NCBI GenBank assembly: GCA_004565275.1
Contig: SDOX01000128.1
Coordinates: 310,839-374,838, forward strand
DNA length: 64,000 nt
Origin: Nannochloropsis salina CCMP1776
Taxonomy: Eukaryota > Sar > Eustigmatophyceae > Eustigmatales > Monodopsidaceae
Direction: 5' to 3'
Under the pieces are notes generated by a model. That model was given only the letters and a program-made list of their open reading frames with translations, was not told the origin of the DNA and did not search any database. Position 1 is the stretch's first letter; each line of letters opens with the position of its first letter. Made by a program: the position numbers and the translations under genes. This document shows positions 1-11,011 of this stretch, piece after piece.

Positions 1-220
1 ACCATATTCTTGTCGCATATCTATGACTTGTGCAACACACACGTTGTTTGCTCCTCATTTTTTTAAATACGCTTTGACGCCTTGCAGCGGCTTCAAGGCA
101 CTTCTTTCTTTTTTGCCACTTTGAATCTTTCTCGTAGCAGTGTAGAGTCACATTTCCACTCCAGTCTTTTTCCTCGTCCCTCCGGTCTCTCAACCCACCC
201 TCGTCTTCCGCCCCCGAGGC

Positions 221-2614
221 TCATACATCCCGGCTGTACTCCCGCTCGTACAGGCGGAACATTTCCACCGTCTCGGCGATGCTTTTCGTGCCGTGCACTT
301 TGTTGTCACGCGTACGGATGTTGACTGACCCTCCCTCCTCCTCTGCGCTTCCAACCACCAAAATAAAATTGTACTGGGCGAGTTGCCCTTCTCGAATTTT
401 TTTGTTCAGCGTCTTGGTCGAGTCATTAACGTCCACGAAGAATCCTGCGTCATGCAGCGATTTTTGCACGGATTGCGCGTAAGAGATGTGGTTCTGCCCT
501 ACCGGGACAACGATCGCTTGCCGAGGAGAAAGCCAGAAGGGCCATTTGCCTCCGAAATGTTCGGTCAGCACTGCAACCATGCGCTCCACGGATCCCAGCA
601 TGGCCCGATGCACAATTATAGGACGGTGGTATCCAGGATCTAGGACGTCCCCACCCTCGTTCGCTTCTGCGGCCGCCTCTGCGTCTGAGTTTGCTGCCGC
701 TGCTGCCGCTTCCTCCGCAGACGGCATCTCCATCACAGGCGAAGGCCCTCGCTTCTCCCCCTCCCCATGGTGAGCACCGTGTCCGCCCTGGTACTTGAGC
801 TTGAATCGAATGGGCAGTTGGAAGTCCAGCTGGATGGTAGCGCACTGATGGGGCCGCTCCAGCGCGTCAAAGACCTTGATGTCGATCTTGGGCCCATAGA
901 AGGCGCCGTCGCCTGGGTTCAGCTGCCACCCCTCCGGCCCCCCCGTGAACTCGTTCAAGGCCTGACTGAGCTGCTCTTCCGCGACCTCCCAGAGGGCGGC
1001 GTCTCCCAGGGCTTTCTCTGGCTTGGTCGACAGCTCGAGGCGATAGGTCATCCCGAGCGCCCCGTAGACAAACTTCATGAAATCTAAGCAGTCCAGCACC
1101 TCCCCCTTCACCTGCTCCTCCGTGCAAAAAATGTGAGCGTCATCCTGGACGAAGCGTCGCACTCGCGTCAGACCCGCCAAGGCCCCGCTCAGTTCATTGC
1201 GGTGCAAGACTCCGAATTCTGCCATGCGAATGGGCAGCTCCCTGTGCGAGCGCACGCGATGACCGAATATCAGGCAGTGCCCCGGGCAGTTCATGGGCTT
1301 GACCCCGAACTCCTGCCCCTCGATGTCGAAGACGAACATGTTCTTCTTGTAGTGCTCCGCGTGGCCCGAGGTGTACCAGAGGTCCAGATTGAAAATGTTG
1401 GGAGAAATCACCTCCGTGTACCCACGCAGCCAGTACTGCCTGCGAATGAAATCAACCAGCTTCTGGTAGATGCGAGCCCCGTGAGTGAGAAAGAAGCCAC
1501 TGCCCGGGCTGAGGGTGTGGAAGAAGAACAGCTCCTGCTGGGTACCCACGCGTCTGTGATCCTTCTCCCGGGCCTGCTCCTGGAAAGCCAGCCACTTCTT
1601 GAGCCGATCCTTGTCGGGAAAGGAGATGCCGTACACCCGCTGGAGGAGGTCGTTCTCGGTCTGCCCCAGCCAGTTCGCGCCCGAGTTCTTGACCGCGGCG
1701 AAGGCCCGCACTCGGCCCGTGTGGGGCACGTGGGGCCCCCGACACAAGTCAATCAGATCTCCGTTGCGGTAGACGGTGGTGTAGCCGCCCTCGGGGATCT
1801 TACTGGAGATGATGCTCGTCTTGAAGGCATTGTACTTGAAGAGCGCCAGGGCCTCCTCCTTGGTCACCACCAGGCGCTCGAACCGCTGCTTTTCCTTCGC
1901 CGCTTTTCCGACCAGCGCCTCCAGGTCCTTGAAGTCGGTGTTGCTGACGCCATGCTCGCCCATGTAACAGTCGTAGTAGAACCCATCCTGCACGGGGGGG
2001 CCGATGGTCAAGTGCGCTCCGAACTTCTTCTCGAGGGCTTGCCCGAGCATGTGTGCGCTGGAATGCCAAAATACTGCCTTCGCTTCCGGATCGTCAAACT
2101 TTAGCAGCTGAAGCGAGCAGCTTCCTAATAGTGGCCGAGTCAGATCCCAGAGCTCCGCCTCCGAGGAGGCCTCCCCAGCGGCGCTGCTACCCTCCACATC
2201 AAGTCCATCCTCTACGCGCAGCAACCCCATAGCGCTCGTGTCAACAGGCTCTGTGTACTTGATCTTCGCTACCACAGTGTTATCCGCGAGGCCCTGAGAA
2301 ATGCTCACGGCGATGTCGTAGGGCGTGGTTACCCATGCAGTACCCTCCTTCACTGACCCGTCCGGCAGCGTCACTCTCAGGGGAGTCTTCGGCTTGCTTT
2401 CCAACTCTGCAGCTCGCCGGGAGGCACAGCTTTCAAAAAGCTGGAGACGCTCGTGAAGGTATGCAGGATTTTCGCTCACGGTGAAAGGCCCACCAATTTT
2501 TCCGCTTCCCTGTTTAATGCTCTGCCCCGTTGACTTGGTTAGGCGGGTCTTCTCGCGACCGCCACTTTTGCTGCCGCTGGCTCCATCACTCTCCGAAATT
2601 TTGAGTTTCGACAT
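221..2614 (-). CDS. Threonyl-tRNA synthetase, class II
   Basis: Intronless 797-residue protein that charges tRNA-Thr with threonine. In order it has a lysine/serine-rich N-terminus; a TGS domain at about residues 78-125 (VTLPDGS); the second additional (editing) domain beginning HSSAHMLGQALE near residue 182; the class II catalytic core with motif 2 (FGVLHRNE, then RRFVQDDAHIFC) and motif 3 (HRAMLGSVERM); and the anticodon-binding domain from about residue 690 (VVPVGQNHISYA). The zinc-site cysteine lies in MNCPGHC. The start is the ATG at 2614. No ASAFAP motif or clear mitochondrial presequence is visible, so the long form looks cytosolic, although dual targeting from another start cannot be excluded. 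Between LKYQGG and YHRPIIVHRA there is an Ala/Glu-rich insertion of roughly 45 residues not usual in the family. It is divergent to the exonuclease gene starting at 3148. Confidence 0.96.
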   Translation of the reverse strand: MSKLKISESDGASGSKSGGREKTRLTKSTGQSIKQGSGKIGGPFTVSENPAYLHERLQLFESCASRRAAELESKPKTPLRVTLPDGSVKEGTAWVTTPYDIAVSISQGLADNTVVAKIKYTEPVDTSAMGLLRVEDGLDVEGSSAAGEASSEAELWDLTRPLLGSCSLQLLKFDDPEAKAVFWHSSAHMLGQALEKKFGAHLTIGPPVQDGFYYDCYMGEHGVSNTDFKDLEALVGKAAKEKQRFERLVVTKEEALALFKYNAFKTSIISSKIPEGGYTTVYRNGDLIDLCRGPHVPHTGRVRAFAAVKNSGANWLGQTENDLLQRVYGISFPDKDRLKKWLAFQEQAREKDHRRVGTQQELFFFHTLSPGSGFFLTHGARIYQKLVDFIRRQYWLRGYTEVISPNIFNLDLWYTSGHAEHYKKNMFVFDIEGQEFGVKPMNCPGHCLIFGHRVRSHRELPIRMAEFGVLHRNELSGALAGLTRVRRFVQDDAHIFCTEEQVKGEVLDCLDFMKFVYGALGMTYRLELSTKPEKALGDAALWEVAEEQLSQALNEFTGGPEGWQLNPGDGAFYGPKIDIKVFDALERPHQCATIQLDFQLPIRFKLKYQGGHGAHHGEGEKRGPSPVMEMPSAEEAAAAAANSDAEAAAEANEGGDVLDPGYHRPIIVHRAMLGSVERMVAVLTEHFGGKWPFWLSPRQAIVVPVGQNHISYAQSVQKSLHDAGFFVDVNDSTKTLNKKIREGQLAQYNFILVVGSAEEEGGSVNIRTRDNKVHGTKSIAETVEMFRLYEREYSRDV

Positions 2615-3147
2615 GTCTTTCTCCGTAAGGTCCTGTCCATGCGTTTGAGATGAGCCATTTTATACTCTTTGTCGTAAGACACCAAATAGAAGCATAGTAA
2701 AAGGGTAAGACGGCTACGAAGAAGCCAGGCCCCTCATCCATATTTGCTGGCTTAGTCTCCCTTTAACTTACCGCGGCATGACACCCGTGCAGCGGGCAGG
2801 TGCAAGACATCCTGATCCGTTCTCCAGCGCCCCTGTAAGAAAAGTGTGGCACGATGTGGCGTAAGGTCTGGGCCCGGGATTCGTGGCGGCCCCGACGGGT
2901 CTCGGAGCGATAGCTGGTGGAGCCTGAGGCCGGCTGAAGCAGCGATACCCGTCCAAGTGCCCGCAATGCTAGCCTTCGGAAAAGTTGACTCTCGTACGTA
3001 GCCTGGCTTCATAGAGATGCGATTTGATGCCCTTCATATCCATCGCAGGGTACTCGCATCAGGAAAGCTCACCTGCACGCGACTGGCGGACCTTCTCCTT
3101 CACGCATTCGTCACCATCCCCGGCACCAACTTCCCGAACGAGGGGCC
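2615..3147. promoter_or_regulatory. Shared upstream region of a divergent gene pair
   Basis: This 533-base gap separates the start codons of the threonyl-tRNA synthetase (minus) and the Rex1-like exonuclease (plus), so it must hold both promoters and 5' UTRs. Short open frames here show no family resemblance, and I see no specific element I could name. Confidence 0.5.
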
Positions 3148-5899
3148 ATGACCTCCCAACCACTCCTGGATTCTGACGCCGTCGCGGCCAGAAAAAGGCC
3201 TCTTCCGAAACTTCAAGCCCATAACGTAAACGTGAACAATGAAAATGGTGAAGGGGAGACCCGGGAAAATGAAGGCACGTCTGATGGAGGGCTCGACAAG
3301 ACGAGCCGCCGTAAACTTAAAAAGCTCAGGAAGAAAGTACGCAAAGGTCAACTTTCAGTACAAGATACGGAAGAATGCAAAAAGTATGGTTTGGTAGTAC
3401 GCGCCGAAGTGGACTGGGGCGAAGAAATCAAAACAGGGCAGCGGCTTTGCCTCGGAGCGGGTGACGTTAGACAAGGCCTACTACACATCCTGACTGCCGG
3501 CTCGACGCGCTGCCCCTCCTGGCTTCGGCTTGTCAACGCCCGCCTCCTAACGTCCGTCGTAGTGGTCAGCTTGGCGAACGTGGACCCATCGTACATGCAA
3601 GATAACCTCTCACAGCTCCCCTTTCTGCAGGCCTGCTCACGGCCTGTGCCTGTGCGCTTGTACCACGGGCCAAGCCCGCGGAGGAGCATTTTTTCTCTTC
3701 TGTACTACACCCGCAAGAAGCAGCAGGACAATCAAACACAAGGAGGTCCCCAAAAGGACGGAGGTGCTGATGAGAGTGAAGAAGATGAGAAGAAGGAGTG
3801 GGGCGCCAGCGAATTGTCTGATACCGCGCAGGACGATAATTCCGAGGAGGAAGTCGAAGAGAAAGAAGTGAACGATGAAAATTTATGGGGGAAGGAGGGA
3901 ACAAACGACCTGCTGGGCGATAATGGCGTGAGTAGCGCGGACTCAGTTGAGCGGTACGTCCTGTCTCTTCCCCAGCTCAGGCTGGCTGGGTATCCTCTCC
4001 CGCCGGGAGGTGTGGTCCGCAAGTCGACGGGCTTCGGCGGGAGGGAGCGGTGTGAAAGCCTCGATATGGAGGACAACGATGGAGAGGATGATGATGACGT
4101 GGGGTGCCCAGTTAGGGAGACGGGAGGGAATGCGGAGACCGCGGAGAGGAAGGCCTCATGGCTGGAGTGCGAGGAGACAGGGCGTTGGGGGGAGACCGGG
4201 GACTTGCTGCCCTCCTTGGATGGGGCGCGGCGGATATTGGACAGGTTAAGCGGCATCAAGGTGGGGGGTTCGGCCTACTGCTTCTATGAGACCTTGGAGA
4301 GCGAGTCGGGCTGCATAGGAGTGACGGAAGGAGGCTGGAGACACTGTGAGTAAAAAGGAGGATTGAGAGGGGCCCTCCCGGGAAGGCACGTTGTCGTAAA
4401 TTAGTCGGTTTTGTTTGGAGTGATGTTGTGATGCTGACCTTCGCGCCATCAATTTCGCCTGTCGCGTCCAATGTTTGGGTGGTGTGGCCTTCCCCTGACT
4501 CATCCCATACCTGCACACTGCAGACCGCATGGCTGCCCTGGACTGCGAGATGTGCCTGACCACCGAGGGGATGGAGGTGACGCGGCTTACGCTCGTGGAC
4601 GAGAGGGGGGGGGTGTTGCTGGACTCTTTCGTCAAGCCCTACCACGACATTAGGGACCACCTGACCAAGTACTCCGGGATCACGCCGGAGATCATCGCCG
4701 GCTGTGAGACACGCCTCGAGCAGGTGCAGGTGGCCTTGCTGCGTCTGGTGCGCGCCGACACGATCCTGGTGGGGCACTCGCTTGAACAGGACCTGATGGT
4801 CACGGGCCTCATTCATCTCCGCTGCGTCGATACCGCCATGCTCTACGCGCACCCGCGGGGCCCTCGTCTGCGTTTCGCCCTGCGTGTGCTGGCCAAGCGG
4901 TATCTGCAGCGCGTCATCCAAGACTCGGCACAAGGCCACTGCAGCCGGGAGGATGCAGTGGCGGCTTTGGACTTAGTGAAGCTCAAAGTAGAGCGAGGTC
5001 CAGACTTCGGGGTTGAGGAGAGGTTTTCCGGCGGGGAAGAGACGCGGGGGCGGGAGAGCTTCTTGGAGCGGCTGGGCGGGAAGCACGGGAAGCGCTGTAC
5101 GCTCTTGGATCAGAGTGAGACGCTGGTTCGGATCGTCAGGGGAAGCACGGCCTCGGCTGTAGTGTGCCGGTCGAACGAGGAAGTTCTGAGCAAGGCCAAA
5201 GCCCAGGCCCGGCAGGTGCTCCCACCTCACTTCCTGTGGGCGTCTTTCGCGGGAGCTCGGCCCCTGACGCTCGAGACTCTGGCTACGAAGCGCAAGAGGA
5301 AGCTGTACCAAATGCAACAAGAGCGGATCGAAGCGGACGCCAGTCAGGCGCTTGCAACCGCTCGTTTCGCAGAGGCTGGGGGTGGAACAGAGCGAGAAGC
5401 GAAGAAATTGCGTCAGAGAGGGGAGGTGACGAGTATGTTGAGCCGCACTTCGAGCAACAACAGCTTCAGCAGCGCGAGCAACGCATCTACGTCGACCACA
5501 ACCAGTGAGGCTGCGTGCACCAGGATCACCACGGCCATCCTGCGCGACACGAGTGGAAGTCCCACCGGCCTGACCTTGACCGCCACAGCCTCGACAGCGG
5601 CAGCGACGCGACAACACAAACGTTTCGTGTACCGCGAGTCCATCATGGAGATGGTGGATCCTGACTTACTTCGCACGGATCAACAACTGGCAGAGCTTTA
5701 CGAAGCATTGGCTCCTAATACTCTTGTTTTCGTGGTAGCCCAACCGGATGTAGCCCTCCCCACACAGCTCAGCTCTCAGCGTGCGGCCGTCGTCGGCTCG
5801 CGGAAGGCGACGTTGTCGTGGACGCAGGAACACGAGGCGACCCTGCAAGAATTGTCCAAGGCGGCTCAAAAGGGTGTCCTTATGATGCGGGTGCGGTGA
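3148..5899 (+). CDS. Rex1/REXO-type 3'-5' RNA exonuclease (DEDDh)
   Basis: Two exons, 3148-4345 and 4524-5899, with a GTGAGT donor and CAG acceptor. The junction reads GWRHYRMAALDCEMC and keeps frame, giving 857 residues. The DEDDh exonuclease fold is complete: Exo I ALDCEMC, Exo II GHSLEQDL, the VDTAMLY strand, and Exo III with H and D in HCSREDAVAALDLVKLK. The N-terminal part carries a basic stretch (RRKLKKLRKKVRK) and a hydrophobic region (LLTSVVVVSLANVDPSYMQ) also found ahead of the nuclease fold in REXO1/REXO5 proteins. Family members trim 3' ends of 5S rRNA, tRNAs and snoRNAs in the nucleus or nucleolus, and that role is inferred here. An acidic low-complexity linker covers roughly 3770-4150. 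Starting only at the internal ATG (4529) would lose the conserved N-terminal region. Confidence 0.9.
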
Positions 5900-6380
5900 T
5901 TTAGAAGCAAAGTAGCATTGTAAATAGGGGCCCGGCACTTTGTGACCCTGCACGGGCGCCATCGGATGCCTCGTCCACGTGTTTTGTAAATAGACGATAC
6001 TCGCATTTGAAACCAATACCCAAGATAATGCTTGGAGGCTTTGTATCTTTTTGCTGATTCACGAAAGCCGATCAAAGGCATACTGATCCTGAAACACTCG
6101 AGTGCCTTGAAATTTTGAATTTCTTTTCGTTACGTTAGGTCCATCGTCAGCCACAAATCGTCGGTCTGCTGGCAGAGCCGACGATGTGAAAGCGACTGTC
6201 ACATCACTTCATGAGCGCCGAGACTGAAGAGAATTCAACGCCCTCATGTCTGCACAACACATTAATCAGCACACACACAGAGGTTGACCTACTGACACGA
6301 ATCCAGGACGAAGGTTTGGTCATGTTTTCGGGAAGAAACAGCACTGCAAGGAAAGTCCCTCCCCATCCAGCCCTTATTCC
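5900..6380. other. Intergenic, convergent 3' ends
   Basis: This stretch lies between the tail ends of the exonuclease (plus) and the bromodomain gene (minus). It should contain both 3' UTRs. I see no gene or repeat in it. Confidence 0.5.
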
Positions 6381-9339
6381 TCAGCCTTCCTCCCTCTGCC
6401 TATCCAAACGCGCCTTCTCCCTTGCCTCCCGTATCTCCCTTGCTTTCTTCGCCGCTTCCTCTTCCACGCGTCGTTTTTCAGCCTCCTCATTTTCCTGGCG
6501 CTCTTTCCGCAGCCGCCCCTCTTCTTCTACAAGCTCTGCCTTTCTCTTCTCCTCCTCTCGCAACAAAGCCTGCTGCCGCTCTACCTCTTCCGTAGCTCGT
6601 TCCTTCTCCCGCTTTAATTCCTCCTCTTTCATCTGCCTCGCAGCGTCCCACAGGTCATTTTTCTCCATTCCTCCCTCATCACCGGCAATGTTGCCCTCTG
6701 CCTCACTCCCTCCGACCCCTCCTTCTCCCACCTTACCCTCTCCATCCTGAGCATCTTCATCCCCTCCTGCCTCCCCTCCCTGCGTGGCCGTGGCTCCCGG
6801 GGCTAACCACTTTTGAAGGGTTGAGGCCCCCCCTGTGTCCTCGTCATTGCCTGCTTCCTCTTCATCCGCCGCCGCCGCCTCCTCGTCCTCCATCTCGTCC
6901 ATCTTCACCTCCGCTTTCTCCATCTCCCCTTCCAAATCCTGCCCTTCCCCTGACCCCTCTGCCCCCGTTTCCAAAATTGCCGAAGCTTCTTCCCCGCCCG
7001 CCCCCTCCATATCGGTACTGCTCGTTCTCTGGCGCTTCTCGCCCCCCTCTCTTTCCACTTCCTCCGGCCTGTCCCGCTTCTCTTGCTGAGAGACGTGACC
7101 GTTCTCTTGGCTGAAGAGTTCTTCCCGGGGACCGTCTTCATCCCCCGCTCCAAGAGCTTGCTCCTGCTCCTTCGCTGACCCTGCCTCTCTGTCCTCTCCC
7201 TCTTCTCCCTCCACCTCCGTCTCGAATAAAGGCTCACAGTATGCCAAAAGCGCCCGGACGGTTTCGTCGTCATATGCGTAGACATTGATAGAGTAGTTCC
7301 CACCCTCGCCGAAGGGCGGGTGGTGCTGCTTGATCAGCTCTGTCAGGTTCCTGGCCAGCTCCTCGTTGCCCGAGTCTGCGATGGCCTGCACATACGTCAC
7401 AAGCCGGTCCCGCTCCTCTTTGGTCACGGGCTCCGTCTCTGCCGCCGCTCGCGCCGAGGTCGCCCCTGCGCGTTGCCCGCCTGCTGCCCCGCCGCAAAGC
7501 TCAGCCACCTCCCGCTCCAGCTCTTCGCTTCGCTTCTGGGCCGAGGCCAGCTTGGCACGCAAGACCGTGTTCTCTCTCTCCATCTTCACCAGCTGCGTCA
7601 AGGCAATGTTCATTTCGTTCTTGTACTTCTCCACCATCGCCGTCGCCAAAGGATTCGCGTCCGCCCCCGGGTCCCGGAAGGCCTGCGAAGCGTGCTGCGG
7701 CGCCATCGCCATGCCTGCCCTCGGCCCCACCGGCTCGGCCTTTTTCCTGCCAGCCCCTGCCTTCCCTATGCCCCCGCCCGAGCTTACCGAGGAGGCTAGG
7801 AAGCCAGCATCATTCTGGTTCGTCTTCAAGTCCGCGCAGGCCTTCCGGTACATGTCGTTGAAGATGCCCATCAGCTTCTGGGCATCCAGATACACCGACG
7901 ACTCGGCGGGGTTGAAACGCATGGCGTTCGTGAAGACCAAGCGGACGTCCGCGGCAAAGTCGTGCAAGTCTCGGTGCAGCTTGTGCCGGAGCTTCTTGTC
8001 CACTGTCGCCAGGTCCATCGGGTTTTCGATCACTTGGAAGTATCCGGGGGCCTCCTCCTCCGTCACGGGCCGCAGAAACCAGTTGCACGCCTGCTGGCCC
8101 CGATCTTTCAGGTCCTTCAGCATCTGCCAGCATCGACGGGCCATTTTCTCCGAGATGACCCGGTTCGCTCCGTTCCCGCCCATCGCACCAACACCCCTCC
8201 CTCCTGCCCCCGCCCCGCCTGTCGATTTGCGCGACAACCCCCCAACCCCCCCCACTCCACCACCACCCATGCTCCCAGACGAAGCTCTTTTCTTAGCGGC
8301 ACCCCCGCGCTCCCCAGCTCCGCCTCTCGCCGACCCCGAGCCATGGGAGGAGTCTCCCATGGGCGCGTAGGGAGCGGCACTTCCAGAGCCAGCGCGGGCA
8401 GTCGGCACACCCGGTCGTTGCGCCGGTGGTGGTTGAGATTTGCTCGCATCTGTCCCTGTATGCGGAAATGGCACGCTCTTTGAATTGGACGATCGTCTTC
8501 CCGCCGCCGCCGCCGCTGAGGAGTGGATGGGGGGGGCGGGCGGGGCACGAGGCTGAGGGGGAGGCGCCGCCACGGGTTGGTAGATGCGGAAGATCTCGCA
8601 CAATGCCGTGTCTGTCTTCACCTCCGTCAAAAGCCCTTTGATCTTGTACTGCCCGTACTGGTTTCGGCCTAGCCCTTCCACGTTGTAGCCCCCGGCGGAA
8701 TTGCGCTGAAATGCGAGCTGCACCTCCCGCTCCTCGTGCTTCATGTCCTTTCGCCCGCCTTGCTCCTTCAACTTGTACCACCCGGAGTACGCCCCCCCGA
8801 ATGGAAATATCTCGGTGTCGTCGGGGTCAAGGGATTTGTGCTTGAGCTCGAACTCGCTCGTGACGGCGTCCGGTCCATGAAAGCCCGCATAGCTCATGGC
8901 CCATGCGCCTTTGAAAATGTGGTCTCCCTGCACGTCTCGCTGTAGCTCGCCCTTTAAGTACGGCGCACCTTCCACTCTGCCTTCTTTCAAGTCCGTCAAA
9001 TCGAGCGGCTCCTTGTGTCGCCCTCCTGCGCGTCCTGTGCCGCTTTTCGTTGCAGCTGAGGCAGTGGAGGCGGTCGAGGACGGCACCCCAGCAGGCCCTG
9101 TGCCCTCGGGCGGCAGTGTGGAGGGAGGCCGACTCACGGACGATATCACACTTTCTCCACCTGAGGCGATCCCGCTCTCATCCAACGAGGTGTGCTGTGG
9201 GTGATGGAAGTGCCGTACGTCCGCGTGCAATTTCCCAGGGAGGTCGGGATGGAAGCCAATGAGTGACGTCTAACCCTGCGCCGTGAAGCCAAAACCCTCC
9301 CGACAAGCCCTAGCTTACCGTACGATCTTCATCCTCCAT
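6381..9339 (-). CDS. BET-like protein with one bromodomain and an NET domain
   Basis: Two exons: a tiny first exon 9339-9319 (MEDEDRT) and 9269-6381, joined by a 49-base intron, giving about 969 residues. Without the first exon the long frame has no ATG before an upstream stop, which is why I chose this start. Residues about 95-230 form a Gly/Tyr-rich module (FPFGGAYSGWYKLK, GGYNVEGLGRNQYGQYKIKG) that I cannot name. A single bromodomain follows at about 377-490 (WFLRPVTEEEAPGYFQVIENP, with the acetyl-lysine-reading Asn in AMRFNP), a short coiled coil, an NET domain at about 620-685 (KEERDRLVTYVQAI), an acidic Glu/Gly-rich region and a C-terminal charged coiled coil of about 100 residues. BET proteins read acetylated histones and recruit transcription factors. 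The N-terminal module is the odd part. Divergent to SEM1. Confidence 0.9.
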
Positions 9340-9862
9340 AATTATTGAGGCAGGATGTGCCGAGGAGGGAAAACCTGGAGAAAAATTTGATGTCGGTGGG
9401 ATGGATGAGAGAGAGAAGGCTGATTATTCACTGAGGAGGAAGAGGTCATTTTTGGGAAGTAGTACTCCAGGAGACCCAAAAACACATGGACGCTTCGGCC
9501 TGCCTCGTATCCCGTTCCAACCCTCAGAATTGAGTCAAACTTCCCGTCGCATGCGCCGCAGTGTGGCATGATTGTAAATGGAAGGACTTGGCTGTGGACG
9601 GCCTGAGGCTGTCTCCGCGTCGGCTTCAGTCAGGGAGCGACGAACTCCATGCCAGGCCCGGCCACACCCCTACTTCCAAGCACCGCATTCCCCGCACTTA
9701 AAACGATTCATCGTCGGCAATCAATTGCAGCATGTTCCTATACTTCACTTGTGTACGGCGATATCAGGGTGGGCTCGTCGAGTGCCATCTCCCAGACTGA
9801 CTTCGTACTTCTTCTTTTCCCTCTCCTTTAAACCAAGCGACACGATTCCCTTTTCCACAACT
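9340..9862. promoter_or_regulatory. Shared upstream region, BET-like gene and SEM1
   Basis: This 523-base divergent gap holds the 5' ends of both genes. A pyrimidine-rich run (TTCTTCTTTTCCCTCTCC) sits about 25-45 bases before the SEM1 start codon. I found no other feature. Confidence 0.45.
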
Positions 9863-10435
9863 ATGGCAACCACTGAGCCTAAGGTTGCTGCCAAGGATGA
9901 CGCTGCTCCATTGCTGGATGTTCTTGAGGAAGACGACGAATTTGAGGTACGGGAGGGACGGAATGGGTGAAGGGGTGCCTCAAGGGGGCCTCCACTACGG
10001 GTTGATCCCCGCGGGCTGCCCGAACACTTTCTCCCTCCTCTTGATTGATTTGTCTGTGTGGACAGGAATTTGCGGATCCAGATTGGGACGCGGTTGTTGA
10101 CGAGGCGCAAGACGAGCAGCAGTGGCAGGTAAGCTTATTCCGGTTCAGCCTTCGGCAGGGTGCATGTGTGACGGTGACTGCGCTATCCGAATCAGATACC
10201 TTGTCGAGTCAATGAAAGTCTGGCGTTCTGAGACGGATGCAAGCGTGCTCTTCGAATTTTTCACTCCGGGGATGTCGAGGGCATCGAGGGCCCTCTTGAT
10301 CCAGGCATGTTCTTCACGCCGTCTCTCCCACATCGATTGCACGCATGCGCGGGACAGGACGATTGGGATGACGATAAGGCAGATGACGAGTTCTCCAAGC
10401 ATCTGCGTCAAGAACTCGAGAAACATGGAGGCTGA
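9863..10435 (+). CDS. SEM1: 26S proteasome subunit SEM1/DSS1
   Basis: A very small gene of three exons, 9863-9946, 10066-10128 and 10358-10435, all phase 0 with GT-AG borders, encoding only 74 residues. The first exon ends LEEDDEFE, the second reads EFADPDWDAVVDEAQDEQQWQ and the third DDWDDDKADDEFSKHLRQEL followed by EKHGG and the stop. This is the classic DSS1 pattern: an acidic EEDDEFEEF segment, a Trp-containing spacer, the DDWDDD block and a C-terminal helix ending ELEKHG. DSS1 is an intrinsically disordered subunit of the 19S proteasome lid. In other eukaryotes it also serves BRCA2 and the TREX-2 mRNA-export complex. Length and motifs match the family, so identity is firm even though no exon is long enough to stand out alone. 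Confidence 0.95.
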
Positions 10436-11011
10436 TTCGGGAGTTGGCTTGGCGTTGCGGGGAGCCCGTACCAGGGACCACATGAGCTCGCAGGCGATGT
10501 CTGCCCGCATGGCTGCAGTTGACTTAAGCTTGTTCCATACAAAGAAAAAATGAGCAAAAATGACATAGAGTCTCGACTAATTTTGCTGTTCTTGTCTTCC
10601 GCACGTGTGAGGGTCTGCTGTGTTCTGATTCGGGGGAGGTGCCTTGGAAGTGTTGTTCGCGATAGGCCGTCACATTCCTTCTCCCTCCAGGCGCGCATAG
10701 CCGCAAATTGGGACCGCACGAACGAAATAGGCGTGAGCGCTCTAGCTCGTGGAAAGATCTTTTTTCTTCTTTTATTTCTCCGTGATCGTCAGAAGAAACA
10801 GCGGGATCAAAGACTCACACCCAGGCAGGCAATCCTGTCATGCCTCTCAAAGAACCTCGCTCCAGCCTCTCTCCCTCCCCATCGTTCAACCACCAGTGAC
10901 TGCCCTCCACTCCGCCCCCCTCCCATCCACACTCTCCCACCGACTCCATTCTGACGAAGGCGCCGCAGGAAGACGGCGTGGGACTCGTTTTTGCTGAGAA
11001 ACTAGAACTTC
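10436..11011. other. Intergenic, convergent 3' ends
   Basis: This sequence between SEM1 (plus) and the light-harvesting gene (minus) is pyrimidine-rich around 10750-10950 and should contain both 3' UTRs. No protein-coding frame in it has recognisable content. Confidence 0.4.

Noticed and set aside
1133-2104. A 323-residue plus-strand frame opposite threonyl-tRNA synthetase
   Set aside because: It is a shadow of the conserved synthetase core.
7330-8370. A 346-residue plus-strand frame opposite the BET-like gene
   Set aside because: It is the antisense of the bromodomain and linker; its Ser/Pro/Ala content mirrors the Gly-rich linker.
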